From Tetraselmis striata (lineage: Eukaryota > Chlorophyta > Chlorodendrophyceae > Chlorodendrales > Chlorodendraceae), in assembly GCA_006384855.1 (NCBI GenBank), contig VCJN01003010.1, positions 62,001 through 126,000 on the forward strand: 64,000 nucleotides of DNA, in the 5' to 3' direction. The position numbers and the translations under genes are program-made. The stretch's first letter is position 1. Each line of letters starts with the position of its first letter. Positions 36,774 to 48,785 of the stretch are shown in pieces. Below the pieces are notes generated by a model. That model saw nothing but the letters and a program-made list of their open reading frames with translations, was not told the DNA's origin and did no database searches.

Positions 36774-37140
36774 TTAATCCATTGTAAAGCTGAATCCTGG
36801 TCTTCTCATCATCAGGCCGCTCCAGCGTCCAAGCTGCGCCGCCTGCGGGGTTCCAGTTGCGGACGCGCTGTTTTGCGGTGGCGCACTGCCCTCGGCGGTA
36901 GCAACTGCCGGCCAGATGAAGAAGCGACCCTTGTACCAGGTGCGCAGAGCTAGATTGAGCAGCCGATGCGTCGCAGCGTTGACGGGCGCTGTGAGGCCGC
37001 TCATTCCTCTATGATGGCGTATCCTGCACCGGGCGGCGGGCATCCCGAATCATGTCTCTCAGCAGCTGCAGCACCACCTTTCTATCGCGCAGATGGGCCA
37101 CTTTAAGCCTCGCCCTGCCGCCCTCCTCCCTCAAACCTGC
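36774..37140 (-). pseudogene. Possible 3' fragment of a minus-strand gene
   Basis: A minus-strand frame ending in a stop at 36774 has balanced, coding-like composition (HRLLNLALRTWYKGRFFIWP). A second frame just upstream, 37140-37040, reads RARLKVAHLRDRKVVLQLLR and would need a frame change or a tiny intron to join. I do not recognise the family. No further exon is visible before the retroelement at 37.55 kb, so this may be the last exon of a gene cut off by that insertion, or chance coding potential. Confidence 0.3.
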
Positions 37141-37554
37141 ATCTTCATCTGCTGGATCGACCTGCTACCAACGGTAGCGCGCATGGGGGTCATAAATTTG
37201 CAATTATACAATGCCTGTGGGGCTGGCATTGAACATGATGCACTATGTGTTTCCCTATAGTACTGTTTACCAAAGTTTGATAGATGTCAAGCGTTATGTA
37301 TTGTGAGAATAGGTTTCCGTGGGCATCACGGTGTTAAGCAGAAAAGCCGTAAGTACGCTTAATAAGCCATTTTGATACAGGCACTTTGTTATGTGCGGCT
37401 CCGCCACCCTTTGCCTCCAGCTAGCAGCACCTCCCACAGTCTTCCCGGCGTCGCGCCGGTGCCAGGCTGGAGGTCAACAAAGCACACAAAGTATGTTGAC
37501 TTATGCATCGCAGGACCCCGCGTGGGCACTGGGCAGCAGACACTTGCTATTGTG

Positions 37555-37876
37555 TTTACTACCGGTAGTCGGGGTTTCCTTTTCCGCATGGCGACCGCTG
37601 CGCGCGCTCGCCTGCGTACGCGTTACAAATGTGGCACGCATGCGATGCTCGCAGCTAAAAACATCGTACTCAACAGCGCACGGTAGTCCGCGTACCAGTA
37701 TGATTCAAACCCGAAATCTGCCTGAGACGAAACTGCCATACGAACGAGCACGGTCAACTGCAGCACCACGCTACGAGTCGACCGCAATCAAGGCAGAAGT
37801 CTTATATGAGCTAGGGGGCCAGCTGCTGTCCCCATCTTCCATCTTCGCGCCCAGCCTACCATGTGGCGGCCCGCGT
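37555..37876 (+). repeat. Long direct repeat A1 (left)
   Basis: It begins near TTTACTACCGGTAGTC and matches 40134-40459 over about 320 bases at very roughly 90 percent, with several small indels. The divergence suggests an old insertion. Confidence 0.9.
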
Positions 37877-38507
37877 CGATGCTCACAGGTTCGTCATGTG
37901 CAAGACGCGTTGGCTTTCCCGCACGCCCGAACCGCGTGTGAAGACCTGCCGTCCTCCGACCGCCGGAACCGTCTTCGCAGGTGCGACTAGCCGACTTCTG
38001 CCGGTATGCTGAGAGTTGATGCCTTAGACTCGCACCTTCGAAAGGCAAGCGCTAAAACACCGCGCCTCTCTTCTCAACGAGCCCCCATTCCAACCGCGCA
38101 GGCTACGCGGGTTGGTGGTACTGGTGGTCCCTCAGCGTGGCCTCAAAATGGCACGCTCCATCTTGGCGCCGACTGCTCGGCGCCTCGGCCCTGCTGGCCG
38201 ATTCAAACATCTACCTCGGAAATGGCAACGATTTCGTATCCGACCGGTGGCCGACTCGTCTACCGTGACTTAACAAGCTGAGGTTACTCCTGCCGCGGCG
38301 TGCGACGAGCACGGGGCCTGGGGCGGCCGAAGTCGCTCCCGAACGGGGACGGACCCCTGCGGGCCACGCGCGTGGTCCTGTGGGCTCCGGCTTGCGTGCC
38401 AACTCGTGCACCCCTGAGTCGGAATACATGCGCCACCGGGTGCGACGCAATTATTGACAAGCCTCGGCGGACATCGGCGCTGGCTGCCGGGTCGTCGACA
38501 TAATCCG

Positions 38508-40075
38508 CAACGGCGTGCGCATCCCGTTCAAGAACGAGCCGCCCGCCCCTTTCAAACAAGGGGTCTCGATGAAGGACGCGACTCCCGACCAACTACGCTT
38601 CATGGACGAAGATGAGCTGGCCGCTTCCTGGCTAGCGGAGCGTGAGAAGAAGGCCACTGCTCGCGGTGGGTTTCTCGGTTGTTCCTCGTACCAAAATAAC
38701 CGGGCGTCGATAAATGGCGGCTCATCATCTATCTATGACCCCTCAACCGGCACTGCGAGGAGCGAAGCCTGAGTTTCGAGATTGTCACGCGGCTGCGTCA
38801 CCTGGCTCGGCCGGGAGACTGCATGCTCTCCATGGACCTACATGACGGCTTCTACGCCGCCGGCATCGCTCCCGAAGACCGAGACTATTTCACCGTCAAC
38901 TACCGAGGCAAGCTCTACCGGCTAGCGGGGCTCCCCATGGGATGGAGCATGAGCCCATACTACTTCTGCTCCCTCACTGCCGTGTTCAACCGCCATCCGC
39001 GGCGCCCCGACTTCGCAGTGACCTCCCAAGGAGTGCGTCGTGCCAAGCTGAGCATGGGGCGACGTCAAGCGCTACGAAGTCACTTCCGTGGCTGCCGCAT
39101 GCTTCCCTACATGGATGACTTCATGCTCTTTGCGTCCAGCCGAGCGCAAGCCTATATTGTGCGCGACCGCCTCACCTCCGTGCTCGGACGGCTGGGTCTT
39201 AGCCGACATCCCGACAAGGGCCAATGTGAGCCGGTGCAACGGCTGGAGCACCTCGGTGTGGAGATCGACTCGCAGAACGGTACATACGATTCGAGCCCCT
39301 CTTCGGAAACTCGATTCCCTCGCTGATATAGCTCTTAGCCTCATCCGCCGTGCTAAGCGAGACATGCGATGGCTGCATGTGCGAGAGCTCGTGTCTCTGG
39401 CAGGACGCGCTTAATTCTTATTTCTCGCCATCAAGCCGGCGCGGTTCTACCTGCGCGAGATGCACGACGCGCTTCAGACGAAGGACTCATGGAGCGCGCG
39501 GGCGCGTCAAGACGATGACGCGCCAACTCGACGCAACCTCTAGTGGTGGGTGGCGGTCCCCAACCACAGCAGCGGCCGCTCCATCTACAAGCCCTTGGAG
39601 ATGGCCTACATGCATGTCGACAGCTAAGGCTACGGGTGGGGCGCCGTTCTCAACGAAACCACCGAGGCGCGAGGGTTCTGGTACGACGGTGACCCCGAGC
39701 TGCACATCACCTACAAGAAGCTCAAGGCTGTCCGGTACGCCGTACTCACATTCCTCTCGGAGCTTCGAGGTCGAGAGGCATCTACTCCACGAGGACAACA
39801 TGGTATGGTCCACGTCCTCGCCAACCTCACCTCCCGCTCCCCTCTGCTCATGACGGAGCTGCGAAAACTGTGGTTCATCCTTGACTCCAACGACATCTCC
39901 ATCCGTGCGCGCTACATCATCGAGACCACGGATGAGAACTTTGGGCTGACCGCCTGAGCCGCGAAATTGACTACGACGACTACGCGTTCAACCTACGCCA
40001 CTTCAACCACCTCGACAACATCTGGGGCGTCACACCATCGACCGCTTCGCTGCAATGGGCCGGGCGGCGCCCTCT
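38508..40075 (+). pseudogene. Degenerate reverse transcriptase/RNase H
   Basis: The pieces lie in order but in shifting frames. An N-terminal RT part runs from 38515 (RIPFKNEPPAPFKQGVSM). The palm region at 38823-39326 contains CMLSMDLHDGFYAAGIAPED, GLPMGWSMSPYYFCSL and the catalytic box LPYMDDFMLF, then LEHLGVEID. RNase H pieces (HEDNM, then TELRKLWFILDSNDISIRAR) follow at about 39790-39910. The HTIDRFA motif near 40030, typical of DIRS-like pols, closes the series. In-frame stops (for example near 38735 and 39412) and at least three frameshifts disable it. Confidence 0.8.
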
Positions 40076-40133
40076 TGCGTGGTGCCTCAAGATTGAGCTC
40101 GGCAAACCACACAGCCCCCTCCCCTTTGAAATA

Positions 40134-40459
40134 TTTACTACCGGTGGTTGGGGTTTTCTTTTCCGCATGGCGACCGCTGCGCGCGTTCGCTCGCGTACGC
40201 GTTTCAAATGTGGCACGCATGCAATGCTCGCAGCTAAAACATCGTACTCAAAAGCACGGCAGTCCGCGTACCAGTATGCTTCAAACCCGAAATCTGCCTG
40301 AGACGAAACTGCCGTACAAACGAGCACGGTGAACTGCAGCACCACGCTACGAGTCGACCGCAATCAAGGCAGAATTATTATAAAAGCTAGCGGGCTAGCC
40401 GCTGTCCCCATCTTCCATCTTCACGCCCCGCCTACATACCATGTAGTGGCGGGCCGTGT
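40134..40459 (+). repeat. Long direct repeat A2 (right)
   Basis: This is the partner of 37555-37876. Shared segments include GCATGGCGACCGCTGCGCGC and CGAAATCTGCCTGAGACGAA. Confidence 0.9.
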
Positions 40460-40601
40460 CCCTCCCTCCCTCACTCACTACTTCGCGCTTTCTGTTCTCG
40501 CGTGTTGCCGACATGCTCATCTTGACTAAGAAAACACTGTAACCCAAGCCAAACCGCCTTTTCGACTAACCAAACAGCCCCCTTCCCTTTGAAATTGAAG
40601 T

Positions 40602-41117
40602 TTATTTGCGATTATGGAAGTTAATGGAATTATGGTCGCCAAGCGGGGTCCCGAGGGCGGGCGGGAAACCGAGGCGGGTAGAGGCGGATTGAGGCGGGAT
40701 CAGCAGAACGCATCCGTCAACGGCTCCTCCAAGACTCGCTTCCGTCATTGGACATCCGGAGACGCGAGGTGGTATCTCGGAGGCTGTCGATGGTGCGCTG
40801 GCTGTCGGCGACCTTCTTGTCCACAAGCTCCACCGCGCGGCCGCGCTTTTGCTAAATAGCAGCAACGGGAGCAACCCGCTCACGCTCGGCGAGTTGACCA
40901 CCAGGAGAGCCTTGATCTGGGCCTTGAGCTCGTCGTTAGCCACGGCGAACTTGTTGATCGCTGCCTCCAAGTCACCCTTCTTACGCTTGAGCTGCATGGC
41001 TCGGGTCTGCTGCATGTTACTCGCCTTAGAGGTCTTCACCAGCTCCGCCCGCAGACGCTTGACCTCGACATTCTCGGCCCGTAGAGCTGCTTGCAACGTA
41101 GGCATGTCGGTGGGCAC
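40602..41117 (-). pseudogene. Coiled-coil ORF, frameshifted
   Basis: The minus-strand frame starts MPTDMPTLQAALRAENVEV and continues as a heptad-rich coiled coil (LKRKKGDLEAAINKFAVANDELKAQ). After about residue 75 the frame loses coding character. A neighbouring frame resumes a coiled coil (AVELVDKKVADSQRTIDSLR), which indicates an insertion or frameshift near 40860-40900. It lies immediately beyond repeat B2 of the retroelement. Short coiled-coil ORFs like this occur in algal retroelements, but I cannot assign it. Confidence 0.4.
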
Positions 41118-42195
41118 TAATTAAATATACGTTGACCATGGGGGGGCGCGGGGATGCTGACCGGCTGCGCCGAGGGTCGAGCGGCACGTGTCATCGCTGA
41201 CTCTTGAGCTGCTCGTAGCAGAGCTGTTAATGTCGGCGATGGACGATAAGGGCATCACAGCCGCGTTACAGTACGCTCGACTCGGAGACTAGCCGTACAC
41301 GACCCCGGACGGACCGCTGGCCGATTGACGACCGACCCGGCGTGCTGCAGGCAGAAGTAACGAGGCAAGAACGACGTCGAGTGGCGAGTCCGGTCGCGAT
41401 GGCGGGCGGGCGGGTTGTATCGCAGCGGAGCGCCTGGCTGCCAGCCGATAAGGGTTACTAGGACATGTACCTCATACTTGTGCTCCTTGGGCACCCTGTA
41501 CCGGAGAGTAATGAGTTCAAAATAATTCAAAAAGCGCAGTCACACACAATGATAACTTTAAAATAAAGCAGGGATGATATTTTGGCGGATCAGCAGACGA
41601 TCTCAACCCTTCCTACCGACTCCCTTCCCGGAAATAGTCGCTATTAGTTCCCGGGATATGGTGAGAAATAATAGCGCGACGACTCAACCCTAGTCATCAC
41701 GTAAATACGCCGTCGGCCTTATTTTACCTGATCCTGACTGAATGATCAGAGATTTATCAGAGATTTAGCATCAGAGATTTTGGATGACCCGCCGCGACCT
41801 GCCGTCATAGCGACTATTACCGCGAAATGCCGATATGCCGGAATCATCAGTCACGGTTTACCCGGCTGTGCCGAGCTCCGCCCGTCTGCTTCTACTAAAG
41901 CACTGCCAAATAATCATCGACAGCACCGACCTGATAATATATATGCAGGAATATTCCGCTCATGCGTTCCGCGCCCCCACCGGTGCAGCTTGCTCTGATG
42001 CTCTCACCCTGCGGGTACTCGTACCTGTTGCGCCTTCATTTCAACTTTTGAATTTCACTTGCGACGGCTCTCAAACCGCTGCTGCAGTCTACCGAAGCAC
42101 ACGTGGCGCCGGAAGAGCGCTCACGTCTGCACCTGCAGTGAAGGCGCTTGGCGTAGCTGTAGATGTTTCAGAGGTCGAGAGTTGACGCGTCTGCG
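41118..42195. other. Intergenic region upstream of SMC6
   Basis: No domain is recognised. An in-frame ATG at 42163 precedes the chosen SMC6 start. 42000-42195 probably holds the SMC6 promoter and leader. Confidence 0.45.
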
Positions 42196-45100
42196 ATGGC
42201 GACGCCCTTGATGTCGTTGGACGGGGCCGCGTCCACTAGTGGCCGGAGGGACAGGAAGGCACCCGCCGATCGGACCTTCAACGATTCTGTGGTGGATCAA
42301 CCTGTGAGGAAAAACTTCGATGGGAAATGGTTCTACGGAGTGGTCACGGAATGGGCACCAGATGTGGAGGATGAGAATGGGACGAGATGGCCGGGCCCCT
42401 ACTTCAGTGTCAGGTGCGCACGAGCCGACCAGCGGGAGCGCGTTCAGTCCGCTGCTTGCTGAGTTCAAGATCCGTGCAGTCTTTGAATCGGCGTCCACTC
42501 GAGGTGGAGGTTAGCCTAATCAGGGCTTCACAATTTTTTAAACTAGGTTGTTTCATATTCAATCGTAAATCGTTCATTCCTGTGGGGGCATCCCGCATTT
42601 GAAAACTGGACGGGCTGAAGTCTTGGACCGGACTACACACACCATTTCGAATTCCACACGACACCCTACGCACTGCTGCGAGCTCCCACCTTAGAGGCGC
42701 GCAAGTAGGCAGCAGCAAGTGGCACCCAAGACTGGACAGGGAGTAGAGGTGCGCGGTTCGCGGGGAGTTCGGATAGGAAATGGGCCTAGGGCACACGGCG
42801 ACCTACCGGGAGCGCACCGCTAAGCTGGCCCCAACTTGTCTTAATCCCCCCCCCCCCCCCCCCCCCGGCCCCCACTTGTCTGACCGGCCTTTTGGTTCGT
42901 CAGATACGAAGACGGAGACGAGGAGCACATCGGCAAGGAGGAGCTCCTCACTATTTTGGTGGATCTTCCCCCCGACTGTGAATCCTATAAGGCTGGCAAA
43001 GCGAAGAAGAATGCAGGTGCGCTCAGTACGGTGGATAGGGTGTTGGTGCTCGGGGAGCGGCGGGGAGGTGGGTTGGGTGGATGGTGTTTATCCGGCCCAC
43101 GCGCAACTACGCTCCTCGGCTCCCTTGCCTGCCCGCCTCTTCCTGCCGACCCACCGTGTGTCGTCGATGATATCTATTCCAGCTGGCGCCGGGACGTGCA
43201 CGGCGCCGCAACTGATCCCTGCGCTGTGCCTGCAGGACGCGGACAGGTGGCTCTGGCGCAGATATACCCCGATAACAACGCCTCCGACGCCGTAGGGCGT
43301 CCCCAGCCGCCGCCGCAGCAGCCCGGGGGCAAGAAGCGCCGGGTCGACGCCGCGCCGATGGCGATGACGCAGACCGTGCACGCGGGTGAGCAGGACCAGC
43401 ACCGCGCAGGGCAGCTGCATAAGCTGCAACTGGAGAACTTCATGTGCCACGAGAACTTTGAGATGTATTTTGGGTAGGGCCGCCGCTGTGCTTGGCTTTT
43501 CCCTGTGACCCCAGGCTCTGGCACCTGCGGCACTCGCTTGCGCTGTTTCTGCGCACACAGCATCAGCGACTAGCCCTGCGCTGCTGCAACAAATTCTCAT
43601 GTCGGTCGGCGTTTGCTTGCTGCCCTTGAAGTCCACCGGGACTGCCCCGCCTCTGCTGTTGCTCCAGCCGCAACGAGAACACACAGCAGCTAGGCCTCCC
43701 AGGGGTGCGGTGATGGTGCTGACAGTCCCTGTGGTTGCGCGCCCGCAGGCCCCATGTGAACTTCATCTCTGGCACGAACGGCAGTGGCAAATCCGCAGTC
43801 CTGCAGGGCATCCAGGCCTGCCTGGGAGTCCGCGCCTCCGACACGGGCCGCTCCAACTCCCTGGGCAACTTCATCAAGACGGGCGCCCACCACGCGATGA
43901 TCGCTGTGACGGTCTTCAACACCGGCCAGGACGCTTACCAGCCGGAGCTGTACGGCGACTTCATCACTGTGGAGAGGCGCATTGGGGCGCAGAGTGGCTT
44001 TGTGCTCAAAAACGCGTCTGGGCGCAAGGTCGCCAGTGGCCGCAACGCCCTGACGGCGATGCTGGATGCTCTCAATCTGAATGCATCGAATCCGGTTGCT
44101 GTCCTGACCCAAGACACATCGCGCGATTTCCTTGCTGGTGCGGCTTCAGGCAAAAAGACGTATGATCTCTTCATGCAGGTCCCCCCCCCCCCCCCCCCCT
44201 TCCCCCGCGGGGGGGGGGGGCAAATGTGCATCATGCCTCAGCCATAGGCATGCAGCAAGAAAAAGTTGCAGAGTTCAGCTGGATGCCAGCTCTCAGCTCA
44301 CTTTCCGCAACCCTGCCATTCCAGGCCAGCCTGCTGGAGGAGATCTCCGAGAACTACAACGCTTCGCAAGAGAGCATAGATGCGCAGAGGGAGATTCTCA
44401 GCCTGAAGAAGAAGGAGCTGAAAGAAGCCCAGGCGGCTGTGGAGGAGCTGAAGCAGAGGGTGGATGACTTGCTGCAGATGAAGGACAAGAAGGCGCTCAG
44501 CGATACGCTCACCAAAGCTCTGGCGTGGGCAAAGGTGTGCTGACGCCATTTCCCGGCATCCTGCCTGATCTGCACGTCTCGAGCTGCCAGTCACTCACTC
44601 CCAAACGTAAATGGTGAAATGCGCAGGTTTACGAGCAGGATCACCCGCTGGAGATGGTGCGCCAAAGGCTGGAGGTAGAGGGCCCAGCGAGGATGCAGCA
44701 GACGGAGAATCAACTCATGGAAGCCCAAGCGGAGGCCAAGGTGCTGTCCGAGGAGCTCCAGGCGAAGAAGGCCTCCGTGCAGGGCATCGCCGCCGAGATC
44801 CAGCAGCTCACCCGGGAGGCCCAGACCCTCCAGGCCGAGCACAAGCGCGCTAAGACCAGGCTGCTTGAGGCCAGTAAGCGGGTGCAGCACATCGAGAAGG
44901 AGCTGGCTGACACGTACCAGCAGCGCGAGGATGTTGCGTCAACTGCGGAGGAGGAGCACCAGGAGATGATCCACTCCACACAGGTAATGCTCTCACCGCA
45001 CTCCCATGGGGCATGTGCAGTCTATTCCCAGGGTCCTCATGCCATACCGATTTTATGACAAAAAAGGGTGAGAAATCAAGCTCAAACCGGCATGCCTGTG

Positions 45101-48100
45101 CAGGCGGCCATTGATGACTTCAAGAAGAAGCTGGACACCATTGAAGAGCAATCCCAGCAGCTTCAAACCCAGGAGTATGAGACTCAAACACAAATCAAGT
45201 ACGTTTGACCACACGGCCGAATTCATATTATTCCCTCACTGATGCATGCCATATCTTTACCCAGGACATGAACTGAGCATAGGCTTAAAATGCCCCTCCG
45301 CTCATGCGTCTGGCATGGATTGCTGTGTGTACAGAGAGCAGCACGCAATCTTGCAGCAGAAGGCGGCCGAGGAGGAGGAGCTCAACACTGAAGTTGAGAG
45401 GACCAGAAAGAGTGTTCAGGAAGTCGAGGCTGACTTGAGGCGCATGCGCAGCTCTCCTGCAGATGACGTCACCCGTTTCTTCCACCCAAAGGATCGCAAC
45501 GCAGTGAACAACCTGCTGCAGAAGATCCATGCCCAGAAGGGAGCGTTCCACCGGCCGCCTGTGGGCCCTGTGGGCCAGCACCTGAGCATCGAAGACGAGA
45601 AGTACGCCCTCATTGCGCCCTTGTTTGACCTTACTGCTGTCTTGTATGATATAGCCATACGATAGCCATGGTATAGCCATAGTATAGCCAAGACGTCAGC
45701 CCTGACGAATCACCAATTCGCTGAGTGGCATGCTGGCTTTGCCGCGTAGATGGGGTGTCGCTGTAGAAAAGGCAATTGGTCCTATCTTCAAGCAGTTTGT
45801 CGTCCATGACAGCCATGATGCAGAGGTGCGGCGCCGCTCCAGCCCCTGCTATGTTTGTTGCCGTTCGCAAAGACCTTTGGTTCTGCCTGCAGACAGCACG
45901 AAACGCGAAAGCTGAGACAGCGATGTCTGCAGGTGCTCCGCAAGCTTGCAGGGCAGAGTGGGTTCGATCTGAGCCACTTCTCCTGCGCTGTACGCTCCTT
46001 CGACATCCCACTCCACAACATCCCTGCCAACGTCGTCCCACCACCAGAAGTGCCCACGGTCCTGCGGATGCTCAAGTGTAAGACGCCGGAGGTGGAAGCC
46101 ATCGTGATGAACTACATTATTGATAAGGTGCTGCTGATCCCCCCCTTTCTCACATTGTGTAATTTTGGCTCTCATTACCATATTTTTGTTCTATTTCATT
46201 TGCCGCAACGATGCCACTGCCATTGCAAATGCAGACGCACGCAGAGCACTTGGCCCTCGCTGAGGACATGGCCGAAGGGAAAAGGCTGGCCTATGGGAAC
46301 CAGTTCAGAGGTGTCATCATCAGGGCCTTCCTCCGCGATGGCTCGACCATGCAGCAGAGGGGCCAGAGCCAGGTTTGTGCCTGAACTTGGTTATGTTGAT
46401 TGGGCCTGGCAAAGGGCATTGTGCATTCACAGGGAGCTACCCATATGGCCCATGATGACTGGCCCGACTGAGACATCATTGGCTCAACCGTGTGATAGTC
46501 CTTTCAAGGAGCTGGCAGGGGACAGAGGCCCACCCTAAGCAAGAACCTGGCGAGTTCAATTGCCGGTATGGAGCGCTACATCTCAGAGCAGAGCAGCGTC
46601 CTGCGTGACCAGCAGGCGCGCCTGAAGGCCGCGCAGCACCAGAAGCGCGCAGCTGAGGCAGCAGTACGCAAAGCCCACGACAGGCTGAAGACGATAAAGT
46701 CGACGAGGGTGTGTGCCCATGGAGCCCCACTAGCCCCACTCTACCTGTCATCATGTCTGCTCCGCTCAGCTCGCTCTGTTGCTTGGTGCTTGGGGCCTGG
46801 TATGGATGCCTGATCTGGCCGCTGCTACTGGTGTTCACACCCACAGAACCGGCTGATGAGCGAGCAGAGTGACATCAGGAGCCAACGGCCGGATGACGTG
46901 CTCCCGCACCAGGATGCCGCCTCCATGGTCCAGGCGCAAATGCAGGAAATCAATGACCAAATTTTCGACTTGGAGCAGACGCTGGCTGACAAGAAGGTTC
47001 TGCAGAGGGAGGCTGCAGCTGCAGAGGCAGAGGCGCTGGTTGCGTGCAGCGTGAAGAAGTGAGTCTCGTGTCCTTAGGCTTGTAGACTGTTGCAGGCCGC
47101 AGATATATGTTTCCCGCATTGGACTGTTTTGAAATGGGATCGTGTGGACATGACGCTGAGCTTTGTATTGCTATGAACAGGTCTGAGTCGGACAAGCTGA
47201 AGGCCAAGAATGACGACTGGGCCGCGGAGATTGCCGAGAAAGGCCATGGTGTGCGCAACGCCACACAGAACGCTGAAAAGCTGAAGAATAAGCTGGAAAA
47301 CCTTCAGCGCAAGGTCTGGGCCTCGGCATTGCCCCTTTCTACGTGAACTAAAGAGCGCGTGGCGAGTGGACTCGCGAAAGCGCGCGCTGATGTGCCGTGT
47401 GCTTGCTCTGGGCGCAGCTGGACATGCTGAGTGTGCAGAAGGCGCAGCATGAGGCGGCCCGGCGCCAGGCGGAGGATACCGCCAAGGAGTACTGCACCGA
47501 GACCGAAGGCCAGGAGGCATTGCAGCACATGAAGGATTTGTATGCGGAACAGCTGGGCGAGCAGGCCACGGAGGAGGAGATCCAGCAGAGGCTGCAGGCG
47601 GATCCGCTGGAGGAGCATCTGAGGATCGTTGTGAAGGAGGTCCACAGGTCGGAACACCAGGCTGGTGGAACACTGGAGGAGCTCGAGGTGCCTTGGCCCC
47701 CGCTAGCCCCTACTCCCCACAGCAACAGTCCTGGGGGCACGCGCCGCATATGACATGACATGACATGGCACATGACACCACCTAACATCAGGGATCCTTG
47801 CGTCTTGCAGCCCAAGCTTGAGGCGGAGGAGAAGAGGCACCGCACAAAGAAGAGGCGCTTCGAACAGTTCTACGAGCCCGTCAAGATGCTGGTGAAGGGA
47901 CTCGACACCCGCCGCAAGCGGCTGAAGGACATGGGCAGGCGCATTGAGGCTCAAGTGCAGTCGCGGTTCAAGCACTACATGTCGCAGAAGGTGACCATTT
48001 TGCACTTAATACGCAAAAGATGACAGCGCTGCAATCGACTCTTTGGTACATCACTGAACTCCCCGTGACTGCGCTTGCAGGGAAACATCGGCACCATTCG

Positions 48101-48785
48101 CTTGAACAGGGCGGAAGGCAAGCTGGTCGTGTCCGTGACCATGAGCAACAGCAAGAATGAGAAGAATTCCGGCCCGGTGGAGGATCTCAAGTCACTGTCT
48201 GGTAGGCATACGCTCAAAGCCCCAAACAGCACACGGTGGTAGCCAGCTGGCTTGGCAAGCATGGCTGGCAACCTCAAGGCGTAGTGTGCGTGTGCATGGG
48301 GTCTGACACCTGATGTGCTGCCCTCGCCTGTCGTCCCTGCCTGTCCCAGGTGGCGAGAAGTCTTTCACGACTGTCTCCTTCATCCTCGCGCTGGGAGAAA
48401 TCACCGAGAACCCATTCCGCGCCATGGACGAGTTCGACGTGTTCATGGACTCCGTGAACCGGCGCATCAGCATGCAGTCCCTCATCAAGTTTGCATACCA
48501 GCTCAATCACGTGCAGTTCCTCTTCCTCACGCCGCAGGTGAGGAACTGCTTGCCTGTGCCAGGGTAGGCATGGGCTTGGCATCCGGCCTCCGTGGAGAGC
48601 ACTCAGGGAGGGGACGCGTGCTCTCTTGGCTGACTGCTCCAAAAAAAAATGCGCCTCTCCAGGACATTTCCGCCGTGGAGGATGCGAAGCGAGCCTGCGA
48701 GAAGGAAGGCGAGATGGAGCTGACTGACGACTTCATCAAGGTCGTGCGCATGCAGCCGGCACGGGAGAATGCCTCGCGGGCATAA
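42196..48785 (+). CDS. SMC6: SMC6 with an N-terminal Tudor-like domain
   Basis: SMC6 is the ATPase partner of SMC5 in the nuclear SMC5/6 complex for recombinational repair and replication stress. Nineteen exons keep phase: 42196-42413, 42904-43016, 43236-43473, 43749-44178, 44325-44534, 44627-44983, 45104-45198, 45335-45601, 45750-45825, 45933-46127, 46235-46372, 46526-46708, 46847-47058, 47181-47313, 47418-47687, 47811-47990, 48081-48201, 48350-48537, 48663-48785. The product is about 1248 residues. Residues 35-90 (KWFYGVV ... PYFSVRYEDGDEEHI) resemble a Tudor domain. A KKRRVD patch near 143 may be nuclear targeting. SMC6 proper begins near 175 (LQLENFMCHENF), with Walker A GTNGSGKS near 200, coiled coils, a hinge near 670-770 (KWGVAVEKAIGPIFKQF), the signature LSGGEKS near 1145 and Walker B DEFDVFMD near 1175. 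The extension accounts for the length above the usual 1050-1150. ATG 42163 is an alternative start. Confidence 0.93.
42846..42866 (+). repeat. Run of 21 C in SMC6 intron 1
   Basis: The run ends 37 bases before the exon 2 acceptor, where a polypyrimidine tract would be expected. Confidence 0.98.
44181..44220 (+). repeat. C18...G13 hairpin-forming tract at an SMC6 donor
   Basis: Eighteen C begin two bases after the exon 4 boundary (CAG|GT followed by C), and 13 G follow at 44208-44220 after a short CCCCCGC linker. The two runs are complementary and could pair just inside the intron, next to the 5' splice site. Confidence 0.95.

Larger units (their letters stand above)
37555..40602 (+). mobile_element. 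DIRS-like retroelement with split direct repeats
   Basis: A 320-base direct repeat (37555-37876 and 40134-40459) flanks a reverse-transcriptase region. A short second repeat of about 29 bases, containing CAGCCCCCTCCCCTTTGAAA, lies at 40104-40132 and again, with a few differences, at 40567-40595, so it flanks the right copy of the long repeat. The order A1 - pol - B1 - A2 - B2 is the one described for PAT-type tyrosine-recombinase retroelements. No recombinase or integrase reading frame is seen within it, so this copy is defective. Ordinary LTRs with a chance short duplication remain possible. Confidence 0.6.

Noticed and set aside
45631..46044. 137-residue minus-strand frame within SMC6
   Set aside because: It overlaps three SMC6 exons with phased joins on the plus strand.
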